The notes beneath the pieces were generated by a model. It did no database searches and was not told the DNA's origin. It saw only the letters and a list, made by a program, of their open reading frames with translations. From Sphingomonas sp. UNC305MFCol5.2 (GTDB lineage Bacteria; Pseudomonadota; Alphaproteobacteria; Sphingomonadales; Sphingomonadaceae), in assembly GCF_000712135.1 (NCBI RefSeq), contig NZ_JOOE01000001.1, forward strand, positions 868,001-932,000: a DNA stretch of 64,000 nt, read 5' to 3'. This document shows, in pieces, positions 8,893 to 17,094 of this stretch (positions are counted from its first letter, which is position 1; the number at the start of each line of letters is the position of its first letter). The position numbers and the translations under genes were made by a program.

Positions 8893-9726
8893 CTAGAGAT
8901 GCGCCTCCAGCCACGCCTTGATGTCGCCCATCACTTCCTCCTTGCCCAGATCGGCGAGCAGGTCGTGATAATGGTCCTTGTACAGCTTGAGCGTCTTGTC
9001 CGCCGATCCGGCGGTCTCAAAGAAGAACTCACTGCCATGGCACACGGTCGCCTTGTCAGCGGTGCCGTGCATGATCAGCACCGGCAGCGTGACCGTCGGG
9101 AATTCGACGCGCATCCGCTCGTCGGCGCGGACCAAGGCCGCCACCGTGGCGGCGGGCTGGGTCTCGTCCTTGATGTACGGATCGGCATTGAGCGTCGCTA
9201 CCCATTCGGGATCGCGTGAGAAATCCTCGTTCTTGAGCTTGAGCACGCCCAGCCGCGGTGCGATGTGGCTCAGCCCCTTGATCGCCGCGAGCGCGAAGCC
9301 CGGCGCGGGCACCTGAAAGGCGAAGCTCTCGCAGATGAAACCATCGATCTCGGCCTGGTGATCGAGCACATAGCTCGCCGAAGTCACGCCGCCCGCACTG
9401 TGTCCGAGCAGGAAGAGCTTGAGCCCCGGATGACGCGCCTTGGCAATCGCGATCGTCCCGGCGACATCCGAGACATAATCGGCGACATCCTCGACATAGA
9501 AGCGTTCGCCGTCGGAACGGCCGCGCCCGCGCAGATCGAGCGCGAACACCGCATAGCCGCTCGCCACCAGCTGCTCCGCCGCCCAGAAATACTGGCCGCC
9601 ATGCGAATTGACGCCGTGGCAGATCACGACGACGGCGCGCGGCGCGTCCGCCGGCTCCCAGGCGCGGTAGAAGATGTTGAGCCCGCCGCTTCCCTCGAAC
9701 GTCGCTTCGGTCGCCGCCACCTTCAT
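8893..9726 (-). CDS. Alpha/beta hydrolase, monoacylglycerol-lipase-like
   Basis: Serine hydrolase of 277 residues resembling monoacylglycerol lipases and lysophospholipases. Visible landmarks are the oxyanion-loop CHGVNSHGG, LDLRGRGRSDG, nucleophile elbow GHSAGG, acid residue in MHGTADKAT and His in KDHYHDLL. There is no signal peptide, so it is probably cytoplasmic or membrane-associated. Single gene, 102 bases upstream of the GST gene on the same strand. The exact ester substrate is inferred from similarity only. Confidence 0.88.
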   Translation of the reverse strand: MKVAATEATFEGSGGLNIFYRAWEPADAPRAVVVICHGVNSHGGQYFWAAEQLVASGYAVFALDLRGRGRSDGERFYVEDVADYVSDVAGTIAIAKARHPGLKLFLLGHSAGGVTSASYVLDHQAEIDGFICESFAFQVPAPGFALAAIKGLSHIAPRLGVLKLKNEDFSRDPEWVATLNADPYIKDETQPAATVAALVRADERMRVEFPTVTLPVLIMHGTADKATVCHGSEFFFETAGSADKTLKLYKDHYHDLLADLGKEEVMGDIKAWLEAHL

Positions 9727-9791
9727 TCTCCTCGCCTGTTCCCGGCGAGATTGTTACGCATGTGCATCTTTGCGCAAGTGCGACGATTGCA

Positions 9792-10121
9792 TCAGCGAGG
9801 TTGTGCCGGCTTTCCAAATAATTGCGTGGTTCGCGCGAGCAGCAGCAGCGCGCTCGGCCACAGCATCGTGTTCCAGACGTCGTGGAAATTGCCCCAGAGC
9901 GCGATTCGGGTGTGGTAGACCAGGCTGTCGCGCAGATCCCATGCTTCGCCGATCAACGCGCCCGCCAGCGCCACCGCCCAGGGCTTCCAGCTCCGGACCG
10001 GCCAGCGGAAGAGCAATGCGCTGCCGACGAACAACAGCAGCCCGACATGAACGTGGAGCGCATCCTTGGCGAGGCCGACATGGTCGATCAGCCAGAATTT
10101 GGTCGCCTGGAGCGGGCTCAT
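9792..10121 (-). CDS. Small integral membrane protein (109 aa), coupled to yhhQ
   Basis: Hypothetical protein with three or four membrane segments (about 24-40, 46-60, 82-97) and a conserved-looking polar stretch between them (GEAWDLRDSLVYHTR, WGNFHDVWNT). I do not recognise a named family. Its ATG overlaps the stop of the queuosine-precursor transporter by one base (TGATG), so it is translated from the same mRNA. It might assist the transporter, but that is only inferred from coupling. Confidence 0.7.
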   Translation of the reverse strand: MSPLQATKFWLIDHVGLAKDALHVHVGLLLFVGSALLFRWPVRSWKPWAVALAGALIGEAWDLRDSLVYHTRIALWGNFHDVWNTMLWPSALLLLARTTQLFGKPAQPR

Positions 10122-10870
10122 CAGACGCGGGTGGCGAAGGGGGTGAAGTCGGTCCCCTCGTCATAGACGTCGACGCCCTCGCGCCGCTTGAGGAAGCCCA
10201 CCACGGCATAGGTGACCGGCGTCAGGATCGCCTCCCACGCCACCTTGAGTGCCCATTGGGTGAACAGCACCTGGATCACCAATTGCGTGGTCCAGCCCTC
10301 GGCCCACAGGAAGGCGAGCGGATAGAAGATCAGGCTGTCTATCCCCTGCCCCGCGATCGTCGATCCGATCGTGCGCGTCCAGAGCATCCGGCCGCTGGTC
10401 CACAATTTCATCCGCGCCAGCACATAGGAATTGACGAACTCGCCCGCCCAGAAGGCGCAGACCGAAGCGAGCACGATCCGCGGCACCTGGCCGAAGATCG
10501 TCTCATAGGCCGCCTGATTGCCCCAGCTCGGCGCGGGCGGCAGCGCCACCACGACCCACGACATCAATGCCATGAACAGCACCGCGACGGTCCCGGCCCA
10601 GATCACCCGCCGCGCGCGGGCATAGCCATAGACTTCGGTCAGCACGTCGCCGATGACATAGGAGACGGGGAAGAACAGGATGCCGGCCCCGAACGGCCAG
10701 TAATCGTCATAGAATGGCAGCCAGATCTGCGAGACCTTGCCCGCGCCCAGCACGTTGGAGAGCAAAAGGATCGTGACGAAGGCGGCCATCACGAAGTCGA
10801 AATAGCGGAAATGCCCGCCGGCGATGTCGCGTGCGGCGATCGGCGCCGGCCCCTTGTCCCCCTGAGTCAT
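10121..10870 (-). CDS. yhhQ: Queuosine precursor transporter (YhhQ/DUF165 family)
   Basis: Inner-membrane transporter of 249 residues for queuosine precursors (preQ0/preQ1) used in tRNA modification. About six membrane helices are visible. The family pattern appears in FFPVSYVIGDVLTEVYGYARARRVIW, in the central AFWAGEFVNSYVLARMKLWTSG, and in GSTIAGQGIDSLIFYPLAF, the usual signature of this group. ATG at 10870. It is followed with a one-base overlap by a small membrane protein, and tRNA-Arg lies 58 bases away on the other strand. Confidence 0.92.
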   Translation of the reverse strand: MTQGDKGPAPIAARDIAGGHFRYFDFVMAAFVTILLLSNVLGAGKVSQIWLPFYDDYWPFGAGILFFPVSYVIGDVLTEVYGYARARRVIWAGTVAVLFMALMSWVVVALPPAPSWGNQAAYETIFGQVPRIVLASVCAFWAGEFVNSYVLARMKLWTSGRMLWTRTIGSTIAGQGIDSLIFYPLAFLWAEGWTTQLVIQVLFTQWALKVAWEAILTPVTYAVVGFLKRREGVDVYDEGTDFTPFATRV

Positions 10871-10928
10871 GCCGCGACTATATGGCGGTTCCGCTGTGGC
10901 GCAATCCGCGCTAGGTGAGCCTCCGCGC

Positions 10929-11005
10929 GCGCCCGTAGCTCAGCTGGATAGAGCACATGCCTTCTAAGCCTGTGGTCGTTGGTTCGAATCCAACCGGGCG
11001 CGCCA
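10929..11005 (+). tRNA. tRNA-Arg (anticodon TCT)
   Basis: 77-base tRNA with encoded CCA. The acceptor stem is GCGCCCG/CGGGCGC with discriminator G, the D-arm contains AGCTGGATA, the anticodon loop CTTCTAA gives TCT (reads AGA/AGG), and the T-arm is GTTGG-TTCGAAT-CCAAC. The anticodon stem CATGC/GCCTG contains one U-C mismatch (positions 29-41). Its last bases are partly repeated downstream of the next gene (12526-12536). Confidence 0.96.
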
Positions 11006-11007
11006 AT
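10997..11007. repeat. Possible left attachment repeat at tRNA-Arg 3' end
   Basis: GGCGCGCCAAT spanning the tRNA 3' end and the two bases beyond it. An identical 11-base string is at 12526-12536, 1.5 kb away on the other side of the serine hydrolase gene. No integrase is present, and the core is a GC-rich palindrome, so chance is a real alternative. Confidence 0.35.
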
Positions 11008-11162
11008 ATTTCCTTCATCCCGGCGCTTCCGGGCGATCAGACGCTTCGGCCCCGTTGCCGCCGGCGCAGTTGACGCCGGGAGTGACGACCAGGCGCGATG
11101 CAGCTAACCTCCTCCACCAGACAATGGGTTTGCGTCTTTTCTTGGCATGTGGGGGAATAGCA

Positions 11163-12410
11163 ATGGTCTCTTCTTGCGGTCCAACCCGCCGGATTGTCCT
11201 GGGCGGGGCGATAGGGGCAGCCGGACTCATGCTGGCCGGCACCGCAAGCGCTCGGCCGCCTGTGCGCGATTGGTCCGTTCCCGCTGGATTTGACGCCGAT
11301 CTGAAAACATTGATGGCCGCTGCCTGTGTTCCTGGCCTGTGCGCCGTCCTGGTTCAGGGTGGCAAGACCGCCTGGGTCCGCGCCTTGGGCGTCACCAAAA
11401 TCGAAGGCGGCGAGCCTTTGAACCAGGACACCATGTTCGAGGCGGCCTCGATCAGTAAAGCGGTGTTCGCGTACATCGCTCTGCAACTCGCCGATCGCGG
11501 CACCCTCGATCTCGACAAGCCGCTCGTCGACTATCTGCGTCCGAACTACCTGCCTGACGACGCGGCGCTCGCGACGATCACGGCGCGTCATGTGCTGACC
11601 CACACCTCCGGCCTTCCCAACTGGGGCGAAGACAGCAAGCCGGCCTCCCTGGTGCCGCGGTTCACGCCCGGCACGCACTTCGGTTATTCCGGCGAAGGCC
11701 TCTTCTGGCTGCAGCTGGTGGCTGAGCATCTCACCGGCCTGGGGCTCGATGCGCTGGCGCGTAGGATGTTGTTTGCACCGGCGGGCATGACGCGCTCGAC
11801 CTTCGCTGCTTACACGGAGGACACCAACGTTTCCTGGGGGCACGTTGGTGGGCGGGTGGCAAAAAGACAGGGATGGCGCGACTGGTCCGTATTCATCGGA
11901 GGGTTGGCTCGGGAGTGGGGCAAGCCCGTGCAGGATTGGACACAGGCGGATTGGATCCGAGCTGGCGCCGCTAACGATCCCAAATCGCCGCCTCCCAAAC
12001 GGGTGCTGTTCGCCAACGCCTCAGCGAGCCTGGTTCTAAGCGCGCCCGACCTTGCCCGGTTCATGACGCTTCTCTCTCCCCGGCGTGATCGCGCGCCCTG
12101 GGAGCTGAAGGAGACTACCCGAGCGGAGATGACCACGCCGGCAGTTGCGGTACGCGAAGGTGTTCCTCACTGGTGGGGCCTGGGTGTCGAGATCGAGGAA
12201 GGGACGAATGGACGTCGCGTGGGTCACGAAGGCAACAATGACGGGCGCTGCGCCACCTATTGCGGCACTGAGCCGGCCACAGGCGACGCGCTGGTGATCA
12301 TGACCAACGATGGCGCTGGTTTCGGCGTCTATCAGCGCATGGTGCGCGCGATTACCGGTCGCGACCAGTTCTCGTTTTTCGCAAATGAGAATCCCCCGAT
12401 CTCCGCTTAG
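11163..12410 (+). CDS. Serine hydrolase, class C beta-lactamase/penicillin-binding-protein fold
   Basis: Exported serine hydrolase of 415 residues. The N-terminus looks like a Tat or Sec signal (PTRRIVLGGAIGAAGLMLAGTASA). The catalytic fold has SxxK (SISK, Ser96-Lys99), the YSG tyrosine motif (Y175) and a C-terminal GHEGNN in place of KTG, as in esterase/D-aminopeptidase-like members rather than true AmpC enzymes. An upstream in-frame start (11055 or 11124) is possible, but the GGGGGA at 11151-11156 fits the ATG at 11163. Codon use is less GC-biased than in the neighbours, and it is the only gene between a tRNA end and a partial repeat of that end, so transfer is possible. The substrate is not predictable. 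Confidence 0.85.
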   Translation: MVSSCGPTRRIVLGGAIGAAGLMLAGTASARPPVRDWSVPAGFDADLKTLMAAACVPGLCAVLVQGGKTAWVRALGVTKIEGGEPLNQDTMFEAASISKAVFAYIALQLADRGTLDLDKPLVDYLRPNYLPDDAALATITARHVLTHTSGLPNWGEDSKPASLVPRFTPGTHFGYSGEGLFWLQLVAEHLTGLGLDALARRMLFAPAGMTRSTFAAYTEDTNVSWGHVGGRVAKRQGWRDWSVFIGGLAREWGKPVQDWTQADWIRAGAANDPKSPPPKRVLFANASASLVLSAPDLARFMTLLSPRRDRAPWELKETTRAEMTTPAVAVREGVPHWWGLGVEIEEGTNGRRVGHEGNNDGRCATYCGTEPATGDALVIMTNDGAGFGVYQRMVRAITGRDQFSFFANENPPISA

Positions 12411-12525
12411 GAGCGCGCTGGCGCTCGCAATTGGAACAGCATAGCCGGCACTGATTGCCGCGGCTGCGAGCGCTCCTGGAGGAGCATTGGGGGGGCGACA
12501 CGTGTTCGTTATGTTTGTCCTGCGC

Positions 12526-12536
12526 GGCGCGCCAAT
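12526..12536. repeat. Possible right attachment repeat (partial copy of tRNA-Arg end)
   Basis: Second copy of GGCGCGCCAAT, followed by TTTTC where the tRNA copy has ATTTC. It lies in the 162-base convergent gap between the serine hydrolase gene and chpT, which holds no other recognisable feature. Confidence 0.35.
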
Positions 12537-12572
12537 TTTCAACGGCTTGCCAAGAAGTCGAGCCGCACGGTG

Positions 12573-13217
12573 TCACCCGACGCGGAAGCTCGCCCCGAAC
12601 AGCAGCACTTCGGAATCCGGCGGGCTCACCTGCAGCGTCCCTTCGCCCTGCGTCACCAGCGCATGCGCCAGGAACGCCGCCGCGGCGCGCGGCGTGACCG
12701 GCATGTCTTCCTGTCCGCCCGCCAGCGCCCCGCGCAGCTCCGAATCGAGCACGATACGAGGCCCGTCGGCACGCACGACGATCTCGATCGAGCCGTCGAC
12801 GATCTCCGCGCCGATATCGAGCTGGCCGCCGCGGATCAGCGCGTCGCCACCGATCAATGCGAGATTGAGCAGCACCTTGATCGCCTGTTTGGGCAGCACC
12901 GGATCCTCGACCATCCAGCCGATCGTCACGCGGTGATTGTCGCCGAACAGTCCTTCGATCGCCGCCTGCGCCTCGCGCGTGTCGACGGTTTCGCCAAAGC
13001 CTCCAGCCGCACCGAACGCCAGGCGGAAGAATTTGAGCTTGTTGGCCGACGCCTTGGCGCTCTCGCTCAACAGCTCGAGGCAGCGCGCGCGCATCTCCGG
13101 ATCATGCTCGTCGGCGAGCAGTTCGAGACCATTGTTGAGCGCGCCGACCGGACTGAGCAGGTCGTGACAAAGCCTTGAACACAAAAGGCTCGCAAAGTCG
13201 GTCGGGCTGATGTTCAA
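12573..13217 (-). CDS. chpT: Histidine phosphotransferase ChpT
   Basis: Alphaproteobacterial phosphotransfer protein (214 residues) that in Caulobacter relays phosphate from CckA to CtrA and CpdR. The phospho-accepting histidine is His18 in LCSRLCHDLLSPVGALNNGLELL. This helical hairpin is followed by a degenerate ATPase-like domain (VLLNLALIGGDALIRGG), the pattern of ChpT. The start codon is TTG at 13217, with GGAG upstream; no ATG gives the family N-terminus. It is on the strand opposite the serine hydrolase gene, in a convergent arrangement. Confidence 0.9.
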   Translation of the reverse strand: MNISPTDFASLLCSRLCHDLLSPVGALNNGLELLADEHDPEMRARCLELLSESAKASANKLKFFRLAFGAAGGFGETVDTREAQAAIEGLFGDNHRVTIGWMVEDPVLPKQAIKVLLNLALIGGDALIRGGQLDIGAEIVDGSIEIVVRADGPRIVLDSELRGALAGGQEDMPVTPRAAAAFLAHALVTQGEGTLQVSPPDSEVLLFGASFRVG

Positions 13218-13292
13218 GGAAATGGCTCCGGTTACCCCAGCGCCTCTTTGGCGCAGCCGCGTTGCCGCTGCAAGCTGCGCCCGTACACCGCC

Positions 13293-13439
13293 CTAGACGA
13301 CGCGACGCCCCGAGAAGAGCTGAATCAGCCCGACGACGAGCGCGACGACGAGCAGGATATGGATCAGGCCGGCGCCGATGTGCAGGGTGAACCCCAGCAG
13401 CCAGAGCACGAGCAGGATGACGACGATGGTCCAGAGCAT
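13293..13439 (-). CDS. Lmo0937-family small membrane protein (48 aa)
   Basis: Tiny hydrophobic protein reading MLWTIVVILLVLWLLGFT, then HIGAGLIHILLVVALVVGLIQLFSGRRVV. It has two short membrane helices separated by a Gly-rich turn and a basic end, the form of the lmo0937-type family. AAGGAG is seven bases before the ATG. These proteins are common near stress genes but have no known biochemical role. Confidence 0.85.
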   Translation of the reverse strand: MLWTIVVILLVLWLLGFTLHIGAGLIHILLVVALVVGLIQLFSGRRVV

Positions 13440-13551
13440 CCGAGAACTCCTTATGTTATCAAGAGCAAACGTGGCACGGGGGCGAAACGTTCCACGCCAC
13501 CGGCGACCCTGCCCGAAAGGAGCAGGCGACGAGGAAGCCCGGGCGATTCCT

Positions 13552-13962
13552 TCAGCCGAGGCTCAACTCCACCCGCCTGAAGCGGCCGTGCAACGGCGCC
13601 GGGTCCTCCGCTCGCCACAGCGTCGCGTCTTCCCGCGCCACGATCAACCACAGTTTGCCGTCGGGCTGGGCCATTGCCGCGTCGGTGATCGAAGGGGTCG
13701 CGTCGCCACTGGGATGCGAGTGCCAGTAACCGACGATTTCGGGCCCACCGGCGCGCTCCGCGCGGAGCGCTGCGAACAGCGCGCCGGGCGCGATTTCGAA
13801 GCGCCGCTCGGGTTCTTCCGCTACATTTTCAACCGCTTGCCAATCCGTGATCGCGTCGGCGCCGCCGAACAGCAATCCGCAGGCCTCGCGCGGGTGGGCA
13901 TCCGCGGAAATGTGTTGGATACCGATCAGTACAGATCTTGAAACGCGTATTCTCATCCCCAT
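13552..13962 (-). CDS. M67-family (JAB/MPN) metallopeptidase
   Basis: JAB1/MPN-fold zinc peptidase of 136 residues. The JAMM motif is complete: Glu26 in HPREACGLLFGG, and HSHP (H81, H83) followed by SGDATPSITD with Ser91 and Asp94. Bacterial single-domain versions are thought to cleave isopeptide or C-terminal linkages, for instance on ubiquitin-like or sulfur-carrier proteins; the target here is unknown. The start at 13962 has AGGTG upstream. It is divergent from the pseudouridine synthase gene with only 13 bases between the two starts. Confidence 0.88.
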   Translation of the reverse strand: MGMRIRVSRSVLIGIQHISADAHPREACGLLFGGADAITDWQAVENVAEEPERRFEIAPGALFAALRAERAGGPEIVGYWHSHPSGDATPSITDAAMAQPDGKLWLIVAREDATLWRAEDPAPLHGRFRRVELSLG

Positions 13963-13975
13963 TTACACCTACAGA

Positions 13976-14929
13976 ATGGGACGGGGGGTTACTACACTCG
14001 AAGCGCGGATTGCACAGGCCGCGGACGGCTGGCGGCTCGACCGTGCGCTTGCCGACGCCATTCCCACCCTATCGCGCGAACGCCTCAAGGCGCTGATCTC
14101 GAGCGGTGCGGTCACCGGCCCCGAAGGCCTCGCCCGCGATCCCGCCAGAAAGACCCCGGGCGGCGCGCTGTTCAGCATCGCGGTGCCCGATCCGACCCCG
14201 GCGCACAACGAAGCGCAGGACATCGCGCTCGACATCGCCTTCGAGGACGAACACCTGATCGTGATCGACAAGCCCGCGGGGCTCGTCGTCCATCCGGCGG
14301 CGGGCAATCTCGACGGCACCCTGGTCAACGCGCTGCTCCACCATTGCGCCGGCCAGCTTTCGGGGATCGGCGGAGTCGCGCGTCCGGGGATCGTCCATCG
14401 GATCGACAAGGATACGTCAGGGCTGATGGTCGCCGCCAAGACCGATCGCGCACACGAGGGGCTGGCCCGTCAATTCAAGGCGCATACGATCGACCGGCGC
14501 TACAAGGCAATCGTCGCGGGAAAAGTGTCAACTTCGGAGGGTACGATTTCCACTTTCCTAGGGCGATCGTCCACGAATCGGAAGAAAATGGCAGTCGTCC
14601 GCGAAGGTTCGGGAAAGCACGCGATCACGCATTGGCGTAAACTTCGTCAACTTCGCGAAGCAGCCCTGGTCGAATGCCGCCTCGAAACTGGCCGGACGCA
14701 TCAGGTCCGTGTGCACATGGCTTCGATCGGTCATCCGCTGTTGGGCGATCCGGTCTATGGGAGCACCCGCCCCGCCCATCGTGCTCTTTTGGCAACCTTG
14801 AATTTCCGGCGGCAGGCCTTGCATGCGGCGCATCTCGGGTTCATTCACCCCGTGACAAGCCACGCTTTGGCGTTCGATAGCGAAATGCCTGCGGACATGC
14901 AGGAACTGTTCAATAAGCTCATCGTATGA
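13976..14929 (+). CDS. RluA-family pseudouridine synthase
   Basis: RNA pseudouridine synthase (317 residues) that isomerises uridines in 23S rRNA or tRNA. An N-terminal S4 RNA-binding domain (about 17-80) is followed by the catalytic domain with HRIDKDTSGLM (catalytic Asp144) and the C-terminal RTHQVRVHMASIGHPLLGDPVYG. The arrangement is like RluD. The ATG at 13976 is chosen from the S4 domain start. No ribosome-binding site is visible and the divergent gene starts 13 bases away, so the mRNA may be leaderless or the promoter may lie inside the JAB gene. It is directly upstream of rpoH. Confidence 0.93.
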   Translation: MGRGVTTLEARIAQAADGWRLDRALADAIPTLSRERLKALISSGAVTGPEGLARDPARKTPGGALFSIAVPDPTPAHNEAQDIALDIAFEDEHLIVIDKPAGLVVHPAAGNLDGTLVNALLHHCAGQLSGIGGVARPGIVHRIDKDTSGLMVAAKTDRAHEGLARQFKAHTIDRRYKAIVAGKVSTSEGTISTFLGRSSTNRKKMAVVREGSGKHAITHWRKLRQLREAALVECRLETGRTHQVRVHMASIGHPLLGDPVYGSTRPAHRALLATLNFRRQALHAAHLGFIHPVTSHALAFDSEMPADMQELFNKLIV

Positions 14930-14980
14930 TTTTCGCGGCGCAACCCATGTGGTGCTGCGCCCAGTGAAGGGAGATTGATC

Positions 14981-15886
14981 ATGGCAAATGGCAGCAACGT
15001 CCCCGCGACGATTCCTGCGCTCGGCGGAGAGGCGAGCCTCAACCGCTATCTGTCCGAGATCAAGAAGTTCCCCATCCTCGCGCCCGAGCAGGAATATATG
15101 CTCGCCAAGCGCTTCCAGGAGCATGGCGACCCCGATGCGGCCGCGCAGCTCGTCACGTCGCACCTGCGACTCGTGGCCAAGATCGCCATGGGCTATCGCG
15201 GCTATGGCCTGCCCGTGTCCGAGCTGATCTCGGAGGGCAATATCGGCCTGATGCAGGGCGTGAAGAAGTTCGAGCCCGACCGGGGTTTCCGCCTGGCGAC
15301 CTATGCCATGTGGTGGATCCGCGCGTCGATCCAGGAATTCATCCTGCGCAGCTGGTCGCTCGTGAAGATGGGCACCACGGCGGCGCAGAAGAAGCTGTTC
15401 TTCAACCTGCGCCGGATGAAGGCCAAGCTCGACGCATTCGAGGATGGCGACCTTTCCCCTGAGCATCTCGCCAAGATCGCCACCGATCTGGGCGTGACCG
15501 AGGAGGAGGTCACCTCGATGAACCGCCGCATGGCGATGGGCGGCGACACGTCGCTCAACGTGCCGATGCGCGAGGATGGCGAGAGCCAGTGGCAGGATTG
15601 GCTGCAGGATGACGGCCCGCTCCAGGACGAGGCCGTGGCCGAGGCGCAGGAGGCCGATGTCCGCCACGAGATGCTCGTGGACGCGATGGACGACCTCAAC
15701 GAGCGCGAGAAGCACATCCTCACCGAGCGTCGCCTGACCGACGATCCCAAGACGCTCGAGGAGCTCAGCCAGGTCTATGGCGTGTCGCGCGAGCGCGTCC
15801 GCCAGATCGAGGTCCGGGCCTTCGAGAAGCTGCAAAAGGCGATGATGCGTCTCGCGGGCGAGAAAAGGCTGCTCGCGGCCTATTGA
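14981..15886 (+). CDS. rpoH: RNA polymerase heat-shock sigma factor (sigma-32)
   Basis: Sigma factor of 301 residues directing heat-shock transcription. It has sigma region 2 (LRLVAKIAMGYRGYGLP... ATYAMWWIRASIQEF), the RpoH box QKKLFFNLR (136-144) that separates RpoH from other group 2/3 sigmas, and a region 4 helix-turn-helix (LEELSQVYGVSRERVRQIEVRA). The start at 14981 has AAGGGAGA just upstream. It lies 51 bases after the pseudouridine synthase gene, a pairing common in alphaproteobacteria. Confidence 0.96.
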   Translation: MANGSNVPATIPALGGEASLNRYLSEIKKFPILAPEQEYMLAKRFQEHGDPDAAAQLVTSHLRLVAKIAMGYRGYGLPVSELISEGNIGLMQGVKKFEPDRGFRLATYAMWWIRASIQEFILRSWSLVKMGTTAAQKKLFFNLRRMKAKLDAFEDGDLSPEHLAKIATDLGVTEEEVTSMNRRMAMGGDTSLNVPMREDGESQWQDWLQDDGPLQDEAVAEAQEADVRHEMLVDAMDDLNEREKHILTERRLTDDPKTLEELSQVYGVSRERVRQIEVRAFEKLQKAMMRLAGEKRLLAAY

Positions 15887-15933
15887 CGACGAAGCGGTTG
15901 CGTTGAGCGACCGGCGCCGCCAATCGTGCCCGC

Positions 15934-16716
15934 ATGAGTGACGAACGGCACGACGATCTGGCGCATACACCGGCGCCGCAGGTAACGACGCGCATCGACG
16001 CGCCGGAGCCTGCGCCGCCGCGCGCCCGCAGGCCGTTCAAGCGCCGCATCCTCGGCTGGATCGTCAAGGCGGTGCTCGCCTTCTTCATCGGCTCGCTGCT
16101 CTGGGTCGCGGCGCTCCGCTTCATCAACCCGCCGATCACCTTCACGATGATCGGCGATGCCGTGGGCGGTCACGGCGTCACCAAAAGCTGGATGAGCCTC
16201 GACCGCATCGATCCGAGCATGGCGCGGGCCGCGATCGCCGCCGAGGATTCGCGCTTCTGCCAGCATGGAGGCTTCGACTATAAGGCGATCGCCGCCGCGG
16301 CCGCGCGCAACGCCACCGGCAAGAAGCGCATTCGCGGCGGCTCGACGATCAGCCAGCAGACCGCGAAGAACGTCTTCCTGTGGCAAGGCGGCGGCTTTTT
16401 CCGCAAGGGCCTCGAGGCGTATTTCACGCTGCTCATCGAGCACATCTGGGGCAAACGCCGGATCATGGAAGTCTATCTCAACGTCGCCGAGACGGGGATC
16501 GGCACTTACGGGGTCAACGCCGGCGCGATGCGTTATTTCAAGCACGACGCCTCGCAGTTGAGCGACCGCGAGGCGGCGCTGATCGCCGCGGTGCTGCCCT
16601 TGCCGAAAAAACGCGCCGCGATCGACCCGAGGGGCTTCACGCGGCGCTATGGCAATTCGATCAATCGGCGGATCGGCGTCGTAGCGGGAGACGGGCTCGA
16701 CGCCTGCCTGCGCTGA
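15934..16716 (+). CDS. mtgA: Monofunctional biosynthetic peptidoglycan transglycosylase
   Basis: GT51 glycosyltransferase (260 residues) that polymerises lipid II into glycan strands at the outer face of the inner membrane. A basic cytoplasmic N-terminus (PRARRPFKRR) and one membrane anchor (about 41-62) are followed by the catalytic domain with EDSRFCQHGGFD (catalytic Glu104), RGGSTISQQTAKN and a YLNVAETG-type motif 5. There is no transpeptidase domain, hence the monofunctional form. It ends immediately against the convergent gene: stop codons at 16714-16716 and 16717-16719 with no base between. Confidence 0.95.
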   Translation: MSDERHDDLAHTPAPQVTTRIDAPEPAPPRARRPFKRRILGWIVKAVLAFFIGSLLWVAALRFINPPITFTMIGDAVGGHGVTKSWMSLDRIDPSMARAAIAAEDSRFCQHGGFDYKAIAAAAARNATGKKRIRGGSTISQQTAKNVFLWQGGGFFRKGLEAYFTLLIEHIWGKRRIMEVYLNVAETGIGTYGVNAGAMRYFKHDASQLSDREAALIAAVLPLPKKRAAIDPRGFTRRYGNSINRRIGVVAGDGLDACLR

Positions 16717-17028
16717 CTATTCGGCCTTCTTGGCGGCATCCTTCGCGGCGCCGCCGGCATCCTTCGCAGCACTGCCGACATCCTTGGCCGCGCCGCCGAC
16801 GTCCTTCGCGGCCTCGGTGATCGCGTCGGTCTTCACATTCTCGCGATTGTTCTGATTGATCAGGAACAGCGCGCCGATCACCACCAGCACCAGAACCGCC
16901 AGCCCGATAATCAGGCCGGCCCCGCTGCCGCGCCGCTCGATCACCGTGGTGCCGCCGGGTGCGCTCGCCGTTTCGGTGACGCGTTCCGAAGTCGTACCAT
17001 CGGTACGCTCAACAACTCGATCGACCAT
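16717..17028 (-). CDS. Single-pass membrane protein with Lys/Ala/Asp repeat tail (103 aa)
   Basis: Hypothetical protein. It has a polar N-terminal part rich in Thr/Glu/Arg, one membrane helix (GLIIGLAVLVLVVIGALFLI, about 38-58) and a tail of short repeats of the type AAKDVGGAAKDVGSAAKDAGGAAKDAAKK, an alternating Ala/Lys/Asp helix like those in histone-H1-like or LEA-like proteins. The ATG at 17028 has AGAGGAG upstream. The function is unknown; the tail could bind nucleic acid or the cell wall, but this is only a guess from composition. Confidence 0.75.
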   Translation of the reverse strand: MVDRVVERTDGTTSERVTETASAPGGTTVIERRGSGAGLIIGLAVLVLVVIGALFLINQNNRENVKTDAITEAAKDVGGAAKDVGSAAKDAGGAAKDAAKKAE

Positions 17029-17094
17029 GGCTCTCACTCCTCTTGACCCACCAAAAACCGGCAAGAGGACGCGATTGTTCCGCTTCGGCCCGAC

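Noticed and set aside
14558..15970. 470-codon open frame opposite rpoH
   Set aside because: Antisense of a strongly conserved sigma factor; no independent coding evidence.
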